A DNA stretch of 8,666 nt, from positions 1 through 8,666 of the forward strand of contig CANRGI010000045.1 in the NCBI GenBank assembly GCA_947630095.1. The letters are read 5' to 3'. The notes below the pieces were generated by a model that ran no database searches, had not been told where the DNA came from, and saw nothing but the letters and a program-made list of their open reading frames with translations. Origin of the DNA: an uncultured Bacilli bacterium (GTDB taxonomy: Bacteria > Bacillota_I > Bacilli_A > RF39 > UBA660). Below are positions 1 through 4,872 of the stretch, one piece after another. Numbering within the stretch: the first letter of the stretch is position 1; each line of letters starts with the position of its first letter. Made by a program: the position numbers and the translations under genes.

Positions 1-978
1 TAACTTTGCTATATCTTGAAAAGAAAATATTAAATTATTAAATTTATATAATTCTAATTTATTAAAATATTCTTTTAATATATCTATTATTAAACTAACA
101 TACTTTTTACTCTCATATATATTATTTATTATTTCTTCTCTATTACCATATATATTATATTTATATATATTATCTATCTTTCTTTTTAATTCTTCTTTTA
201 ACTTCTTTACTTCTTCACTACTCCCCTTAGGTAAATTAGGTAATTTAACTAATATATTATTTACTTCCCAAAAATTATTACTTAAGCTATTTATTAATTT
301 ATCATAATATTCACTATCTACTACATAACTTATTTCATTTAATATATCTTCTATATCTAATATCTTTTCTTTAAATAATTCTTTATATTCTTCTAATATT
401 TTATCTATATATATACTATTATAATTATTTATTATATTATCTAAATACTTATTTATATTTATTTTAAGTTCTAATTTATTACCTATTTCTAATATTAATT
501 TCTTTATATCTTTATCGTCTTTAACACAAAAATTATTTATTAAATCATTAAATCTATTATCATTTATTAAATAATATTTATCAAATATACTATCTAATAT
601 TTTATTTTTCTCTATATTTATTATTGCTTCTTCACTTATACTTATATCTTTAGGTAAATTTAAATAATAATGATATTTCTTTAATATTGATAAAGAAAAA
701 GAATCAAAAGTAGTTATATACGCACTATCGATTAAGGATAATTCTTTATTATATTCTTTATTAGAAAGTAATTTCTCTCTTATTCTATCTTTCATTTCAT
801 TAGCCGCTGCTCTTGTAAAAGTTAATACTAATATTTGATTTATATGTATACCATTTTTAATTTTATTTAATACTCTCTCTGTTAAAACAGCAGTCTTCCC
901 ACTTCCAGCCCCAGCAGAAACTATTATATTCTTCCCACTTTCTTCTATTGCTTTAATTTGTTCATTAGTAAAACCCAT
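1..978 (-). CDS. addA: AddA helicase-nuclease subunit, N-terminal 326 residues (runs off left edge)
   Basis: AddA is the UvrD/Rep-type (SF1A) 3'-5' helicase and nuclease subunit of the AddAB complex, which resects double-strand DNA ends and loads RecA. Reading leftward from the ATG at 978, the frame stays open to base 1. The protein begins MGFTNEQIKAI with the Q-motif Gln7, then the Walker A motif AGAGSGKT (residues 22-29), motif Ia LVLTFTRAAANEMKDRI (50-66) and a motif Ib-like ITTFDSFSLSILKKY (89-102, near AddA STLHSF). It reaches FQDIAKL at the edge, which fits the F-x-D-L motif of the family. Helicase motifs II-VI and the C-terminal nuclease lie outside the window, so the gene is cut by the window and is not shown to be broken. 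The start is fixed by a GGGAG ribosome binding site (988-992) and by a one-base overlap with the addB stop (TAATG), a sign of coupled translation. Assignment is firm. Confidence 0.95.
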   Translation of the reverse strand, partial: MGFTNEQIKAIEESGKNIIVSAGAGSGKTAVLTERVLNKIKNGIHINQILVLTFTRAAANEMKDRIREKLLSNKEYNKELSLIDSAYITTFDSFSLSILKKYHYYLNLPKDISISEEAIINIEKNKILDSIFDKYYLINDNRFNDLINNFCVKDDKDIKKLILEIGNKLELKININKYLDNIINNYNSIYIDKILEEYKELFKEKILDIEDILNEISYVVDSEYYDKLINSLSNNFWEVNNILVKLPNLPKGSSEEVKKLKEELKRKIDNIYKYNIYGNREEIINNIYESKKYVSLIIDILKEYFNKLELYKFNNLIFSFQDIAKL

Positions 979-3275
979 TACTCTTCACTCCCTAACACTA
1001 CTATATCTTTATTAGTCTTATAACATATATCATTAAATTTACAAAACTTACACCCTATATTCTCTCCTTTTATCTCTTTAGGATTAATATCAAATTTACC
1101 ATCTATTATATCTTTACTACATTTATTTATATTCTCTATTACTATATTCTCTATATTATCTATCTCTATATTACTTAATACTTTACTATATTGATAAAAC
1201 CCATTTTTAGACATTTTAAGAGACTTTATTACTTTACTATCCATATAACTCTTATCAAACTCTTTTATCACTTCTTCGTCTTTATTAGAGTACCCTAATA
1301 ACTTTAATTGTTCTTCCCTTAATTCTTCATAACTATTTTTATTATTATAACTTACTATATTATTTATTATTCTCTGTAAATAAAACCCTGCTATCTCTAC
1401 TTCTTTAAATAACCCACTATGTTTAAGTAAATATATATATATTGGTAATTGCATATCTAACCCATATTTAATATTATCTAGTTCTATATTAACACTCCCA
1501 GTCTTATAATCTATTATAGAAACTATTGCTTTATTATCTTTTATTTCATATTTAATCTTATCTATTTTACCACTAAATTTAATATTTTTATCTATATTAG
1601 TAACTATCTTTTGTTCATAATATGCTTTATTTAAATTAGAATATTCTTCTTGTTTTCTAATAGTATTATATATAAATTTAATCTCACTTTCTAACTTTCT
1701 TAAAAAAAACTCTTCTTTACTACTATAACTATCACTTTCTTCCCTAATACTATCTCTATATATTTCTTCTATACTTTTATCACTCTCAAATACTCTTTCT
1801 AATACTTTATGAAATATATTCCCTATTTTTAACATAAAACTCTCTTCATATATATCTAAATTTAATATATTACTTATATAATATCTAAAAGAACATTTAA
1901 AATAATTATTTACACTAGTATAAGATAAATTTAATTCTTTTATATAATTATTTAATTTATCTTTATCTAACCCTTTAAATCTATTATCATATCTATCTAT
2001 TTCATAATTATTTAATAATATCCCTAAATCTTTATTAATAGTATTATATCTTTGATATTCTTCTAAATAACTAATTAATTTTATTTTATTATATTTATGA
2101 GTATATATTATATTACTATATTCTGGCTTTTCTACTATATAATTTAATTCTTTTATTAATGAACTAGGATATACTTCCCCTTCTAAAGAATGTATTTTAT
2201 AAGTTATAACTAAATTCTTAATAGATTTTATTTTTTTCATAGTTTCTTCTTTTATCTCTATATTTATATCACTACTCTTATCAAACCCTAATTCTTCTTT
2301 AATTAAATCACTCAAATAATCTTCGTCTTTAACTATACTAGGTATCTTATTTTGATTAAAATTCATTAAAAAAACATAATCACTATCACTAAATACCCTA
2401 TCTAATTCTACTTCTCTAATAACATTACTATATTTATCACTCTTTATCTTAACTTTCTTTAATTCACTATTTAATATATTCTTTAAATCATTTATATCAC
2501 TAATAAATATATACTTATTTACTTCTTCTATTATCTCTTTAACTACCATAGCATCTCTATCATTATTAATTAATTTTTTTATTATATCAATAGCGTATTC
2601 TACCCCATTATCTAAATTATCCATAAATATATGTACTAACTTAGTACTATATATACTATCATTATTTTTAAGTTCTATTGGTATATTAAATAACTCTGCT
2701 AATCTTTTTAAACTACTTTTATATTCTTCTCCTATATTAGTTATAAATATATTATCTAATTTAACCCCTTTTTTAATAAGTTCACTTATTCTAACTAATA
2801 CATATTCTATTTCTTCTACTGTATTATCTAATTCATATATAATATGTTTATAATCTTTACTATCTTTATTTAAATATATTATATTACTATTAACTAAACT
2901 TAACATATATTCTGTAAATTTATTTCTATATGTATATACTTTAATATCTTTATTATTTAAAAAATCTTTAAATAAAGGATTATATATAAGTAATTTATTC
3001 TTATCTAAATTATCCTTTATTTCTTTTAAAAACATAATTTTATTATTATTAGAATTACTATCTAATATATAATATAAATTATCTAAATATATTTTTGCTA
3101 TACTAGGTATTACATTATAATTTTTACTTACAAAATATATTGTTTCTTCATTATAATCAAAAAAAATATTCTTTTTAAATTCTTCTAAAGTAAATATTTT
3201 AATATTATCTAATTCTTTTTTATTTTTAATTATATCTAACTTTATACTTTCATTTTTAACTAATATTACTTCCAT
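978..3275 (-). CDS. addB: AddB-like subunit: inactivated helicase region plus Fe-S PD-(D/E)XK nuclease
   Basis: This is the partner of AddA in double-strand-break resection; the AddB nuclease cuts the 5'-ended strand. The C-terminal half carries the RecB-type nuclease: SYTSVNNYFKCSFRYY with Cys461, GNIFHKVLE with His489, GKIDKI with Asp572, IIDYKTG with Asp589 and Lys591, and the YGLDMQLPIY motif with Gln609. Cys742, Cys745 and Cys751 (CKFCKFNDIC) together with Cys461 reproduce the four-cysteine 4Fe-4S staple described for Bacillus AddB, including the 3 and 6 residue spacing. VFLMNFNQNKIPS (301-313) matches the AddB helicase-like motif region. At 765 residues it is far shorter than Bacillus AddB (about 1,170), and the N-terminus has no GxxGxGK[ST] Walker A. 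It is therefore probably a helicase-dead, slimmed form. The ATG at 3275 follows GTGAGG (3284-3289). It is the first gene of an addB-addA operon. Confidence 0.92.
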   Translation of the reverse strand: MEVILVKNESIKLDIIKNKKELDNIKIFTLEEFKKNIFFDYNEETIYFVSKNYNVIPSIAKIYLDNLYYILDSNSNNNKIMFLKEIKDNLDKNKLLIYNPLFKDFLNNKDIKVYTYRNKFTEYMLSLVNSNIIYLNKDSKDYKHIIYELDNTVEEIEYVLVRISELIKKGVKLDNIFITNIGEEYKSSLKRLAELFNIPIELKNNDSIYSTKLVHIFMDNLDNGVEYAIDIIKKLINNDRDAMVVKEIIEEVNKYIFISDINDLKNILNSELKKVKIKSDKYSNVIREVELDRVFSDSDYVFLMNFNQNKIPSIVKDEDYLSDLIKEELGFDKSSDINIEIKEETMKKIKSIKNLVITYKIHSLEGEVYPSSLIKELNYIVEKPEYSNIIYTHKYNKIKLISYLEEYQRYNTINKDLGILLNNYEIDRYDNRFKGLDKDKLNNYIKELNLSYTSVNNYFKCSFRYYISNILNLDIYEESFMLKIGNIFHKVLERVFESDKSIEEIYRDSIREESDSYSSKEEFFLRKLESEIKFIYNTIRKQEEYSNLNKAYYEQKIVTNIDKNIKFSGKIDKIKYEIKDNKAIVSIIDYKTGSVNIELDNIKYGLDMQLPIYIYLLKHSGLFKEVEIAGFYLQRIINNIVSYNNKNSYEELREEQLKLLGYSNKDEEVIKEFDKSYMDSKVIKSLKMSKNGFYQYSKVLSNIEIDNIENIVIENINKCSKDIIDGKFDINPKEIKGENIGCKFCKFNDICYKTNKDIVVLGSEE

Positions 3276-3293
3276 AACTTAAACCTCACAATT

Positions 3294-3322
3294 ATTTTAA
3301 CAATTTTCTAATAAAAAGTCTA
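3294..3322 (-). promoter_or_regulatory. Predicted sigma-A promoter of addB-addA
   Basis: On the minus strand a weak -35 TAGACT (3317-3322) and a -10 TAAAAT (3294-3299) are separated by 17 bases. The -10 is preceded by TGT, giving an extended -10. Transcription would begin near 3287, leaving a very short leader that starts close to the GTGAGG ribosome binding site. Read from sequence only. Confidence 0.42.
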
Positions 3323-3361
3323 TTAATGTACTAATTTTAATAGTAATAATTATAAATTTAA

Positions 3362-3370
3362 TGATATAAT
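3362..3370 (+). promoter_or_regulatory. Extended -10 promoter of the aquaporin gene
   Basis: TGATATAAT fits the extended -10 consensus TGnTATAAT exactly. No good -35 hexamer lies 16-18 bases upstream (candidates read TAGTAA/AGTAAT), as is common when the extended -10 is perfect. The start of transcription would be near 3377. The AAGGAG ribosome binding site (3380-3385) follows, 8 bases before the ATG at 3394. Confidence 0.6.
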
Positions 3371-3393
3371 TAAATTAGAAAGGAGACAAGTCT

Positions 3394-4041
3394 ATGAAAA
3401 AATATATATGTGAATTTGTTGGTACTTTTATTTTAGTATTAGTTTCTTGTGGTGTAGCAGTTATTAGTGGAGAATTAGTACCAACATCTCTTGCATTTGG
3501 TTTAACTATAGTTGCCTGTGCTTATAGTATTGGTAATATTTCAGGATGCCATATTAATCCAGCAGTTTCACTTGCTATGTTCTTAAATAAAAAACTTGAA
3601 TTAAAAGACTTTATAGGATATGTAATTTCTCAAGTATTAGGTGCATTAGCAGGTGCTTGTGTTTTAGGTGTACTTCTAGGAAGTTTCAAAGTATTAGGCA
3701 CTAATGGATATGGCGGTGCTGGACAACTTGCAGATACTATGTGGATAGCATTACTTGTTGAAACAATTTTAACTTTTATATTTGTAACAGTTATTCTAGG
3801 AGTAACTTCTAAAAAAGAATATCAAAATGTTTCAGGCTTAGTTATAGGTTTAACATTAACTTTAGTACATTTAATAGGAATAAATTTCACAGGAACATCT
3901 GTAAACCCTGCAAGAAGTTTAGGCCCTGCTATATTAGCAGGTGGCACTGCATTAAGTCAAGTTTGGGTATTCATAGTAGGCCCTTTAGTAGGCGCTACAC
4001 TTGCTGGTTTATTCTATAAGTTTGTACTAAGCGAAGACTAA
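3394..4041 (+). CDS. Aquaporin, AqpZ-type water channel (MIP family)
   Basis: A six-helix membrane channel for water. The two half-helix signatures are present: ISGCHINPAV (NPA at 55-57) and TSVNPARS (NPA at 171-173). The selectivity filter can be read by spacing against E. coli AqpZ. Phe35 lies 20 residues before the first NPA Asn, His159 lies 15 before the Arg, Thr168 lies 6 before it, and Arg174 follows the second NPA. These equal AqpZ Phe43, His174, Thr183 and Arg189. GlpF-type glycerol channels instead have Trp/Gly/Phe at those sites and usually NPARD after the second motif, so a water channel is favoured. The length of 215 residues is slightly short for the family (about 230). The N-terminus MKKYICEFVGTFILVL is typical. 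It is a single-gene unit with its own promoter, an AAGGAG ribosome binding site and a terminator, and is divergent from addB. Confidence 0.94.
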   Translation: MKKYICEFVGTFILVLVSCGVAVISGELVPTSLAFGLTIVACAYSIGNISGCHINPAVSLAMFLNKKLELKDFIGYVISQVLGALAGACVLGVLLGSFKVLGTNGYGGAGQLADTMWIALLVETILTFIFVTVILGVTSKKEYQNVSGLVIGLTLTLVHLIGINFTGTSVNPARSLGPAILAGGTALSQVWVFIVGPLVGATLAGLFYKFVLSED

Positions 4042-4043
4042 GT

Positions 4044-4069
4044 AAAAAAAGTAGTAACCTACTTTTTTT
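4044..4069 (+). terminator. Intrinsic terminator after the aquaporin gene
   Basis: The stem is GTAG/CTAC (4051-4054 with 4059-4062) around a TAAC loop. It is extended by A7 (4044-4050) pairing with T7 (4063-4069) and starts 2 bases after the stop codon. The A-tract/T-tract symmetry means it could also act in the other direction. Confidence 0.75.
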
Positions 4070-4104
4070 ATTTTGATTAATAATGACAATGTAATTAAAA
4101 TGTA

Positions 4105-4133
4105 TTGACATAAAAAACTATACTTGTTATGAT
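4105..4133 (+). promoter_or_regulatory. Strong sigma-A promoter of the RelB/DinJ-like gene
   Basis: TTGACA (4105-4110), a 17-base spacer and TATGAT (4128-4133) with TGT before it (extended -10). This is one of the closest matches to consensus in the window. The transcript would start near 4140, directly before the GGAAGTG ribosome binding site (4141-4147). Confidence 0.8.
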
Positions 4134-4134
4134 T

Positions 4135-4160
4135 TATTATGGAAGTGATGTATTATGGAA
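4135..4160. repeat. 10-bp direct repeat across the relB-like leader
   Basis: TATTATGGAA occurs at 4135-4144 and again at 4151-4160, 16 bases apart. It covers the predicted transcription start, the ribosome binding site and the start codon. Antitoxins of this family autoregulate through operators near their promoters, so this might be a binding site. Known operators are usually inverted repeats, so the link is weak. Confidence 0.35.
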
Positions 4161-4430
4161 ACTACTAACATAAATATTAGAGTTGATACTAAATTAAAAA
4201 AAGATGCAGAAGATTTATTCAAAAGATTAGGTCTTAATATGAGCAGTGCCATAAATGTTTTTCTAACTCAAAGTGTAAAAGAACAAGCAATACCATTTGA
4301 AATTTGCGAAGATAGACCTAATAAAAAACTTTTAAAAGCATTAAAAGAAGTTGAAAAAATGAAAAAACACCCAGAAAAATACAAAGGTTACACCAACGTA
4401 GACGAACTCTTTGAAGATTTATTAAAATAA
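4155..4430 (+). CDS. RelB/DinJ-family antitoxin, apparently without a toxin
   Basis: A 91-residue type II antitoxin and DNA-binding protein. The N-terminus has the ribbon-helix-helix form: a beta strand INIRVD (6-11), helix TKLKKDAEDLFKRLG (12-26), then the turn and helix LNMSSAINVFLTQSV (27-41), matching the DinJ/RelB pattern with its conserved AINVFL. The C-terminal part LKALKEVEKMKKHPEKYKGY (60-79) and VDELFEDLL (82-90) is the segment that in this family wraps and neutralises a YafQ/RelE-type ribonuclease toxin. Normally the toxin gene follows within a few bases or overlaps. Here no toxin-sized reading frame follows, only a noncoding region. It may neutralise a toxin elsewhere, act only as a regulator, or be a remnant. 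The ATG at 4155 follows GGAAGTGATG (4141-4150). Family assignment is firm; function is inferred. Confidence 0.9.
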   Translation: METTNINIRVDTKLKKDAEDLFKRLGLNMSSAINVFLTQSVKEQAIPFEICEDRPNKKLLKALKEVEKMKKHPEKYKGYTNVDELFEDLLK

Positions 4431-4452
4431 TTTTTTAAAATCATAAAAAGTA

Positions 4453-4482
4453 TTGTCTTAACTATAAAAAATATTGTATAAT
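4453..4482 (+). promoter_or_regulatory. Predicted promoter of a candidate small RNA
   Basis: TTGTCT (4453-4458), an 18-base spacer and a perfect TATAAT (4477-4482), downstream of the antitoxin stop. Transcription would start near 4489. The sequence AAAAARTATTGT is repeated directly at 4445-4456 and 4466-4477, 21 bases (two helical turns) apart; each copy overlaps one promoter element. Confidence 0.5.
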
Positions 4483-4488
4483 TAAAAT

Positions 4489-4572
4489 ACTTTAGATTAT
4501 TGCAAGTGTATTTACATACACTTGGTATGGTTTTCAAAAGGAAGAATTAACGTTCTTCCTTTTGCTTATTTT
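4489..4572 (+). ncRNA. Candidate two-hairpin small RNA (or structured 3' end of the antitoxin mRNA)
   Basis: Between the predicted promoter and terminator lie about 85 bases with no convincing reading frame. The first hairpin has a perfect 9-bp stem, CAAGTGTAT/ATACACTTG (4503-4511 with 4516-4524), around a TTAC loop. Ten bases later comes the 12-bp terminator stem. The promoter, hairpin and terminator arrangement fits an independent small RNA. The same bases would also form the 3' untranslated end of the antitoxin mRNA, which has no nearer terminator. No match to a known RNA family was recognised. Confidence 0.4.
4535..4572 (+). terminator. Strong intrinsic terminator (plus strand)
   Basis: CAAAAGGAAGAA (4535-4546) pairs without mismatch with TTCTTCCTTTTG (4553-4564) around a TTAACG loop. 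A T-rich tail with a run of T follows (about 4566-4574). It would end the antitoxin transcript and/or the candidate small RNA. On the minus strand the hairpin has no T-run after it, so it does not look like the uvrA terminator. Confidence 0.8.
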
Positions 4573-4872
4573 TTCCTATTAATTTTCCTAATAAATTTCC
4601 TAATAAATTTTTTAATATTTCCTAGTATTTATCGGCATTTAAATGATATTTTTTCTAATTTTTCGCTTATTGATTTTCCTAATAAATTTCCTAATAAAAT
4701 TTTACTATTTTTCTAGTATTTTTTCCTAGTAATTTTCCGGGTAAATTTCCTAGTAAATTTCCGTGTAAATTTTCCTAGTAAATTTCTGAAAATTCTCAGT
4801 ATTTATGGGCATTTAGAGAGTATATGTCTTTATTTTTATTTATAAATTTTTCCTAGTAATTTTCCTAGTAAA
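4571..4872. repeat. Array of degenerate 12-13 bp near-palindromes (consensus TTTCCTARTAAA)
   Basis: About fourteen diverged copies of TTTCCTAGTAAA/TTTCCTAATAAA fill this gene-free stretch and abut the uvrA stop. Copies begin near 4572, 4584, 4596, 4618, 4674, 4686, 4721, 4734, 4746, 4758, 4771, 4848 and 4861. The G-form is a nearly perfect 12-bp palindrome around CTAG, with one mismatched pair. A longer module, AGTATTTAT followed by GGCATTTA, recurs at 4624 and 4798, so the array also has a 174-base period. It lies between convergent genes. No uvrA terminator hairpin was found here. Function is unknown. Confidence 0.75.

Noticed and set aside
4535..4564. Terminator of uvrA on the minus strand
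   Set aside because: On that strand the hairpin is followed by an A-rich stretch, not by T, and it lies more than 300 bases past the uvrA stop.
4522..4716. Plus-strand open frame of 64 codons
   Set aside because: It begins at a TTG inside a hairpin, crosses the strong terminator, has no ribosome binding site, and its low-complexity residues are just the translated repeat array.
4431..4872. Decayed RelE/YafQ toxin after the antitoxin
   Set aside because: No alignable toxin-like residues appear in any plus-strand frame; the region is explained by a promoter, hairpins and the repeat array.
4571..4872. Insertion sequence or prophage remnant
   Set aside because: No transposase or integrase reading frame, terminal inverted repeats or target duplication could be seen.
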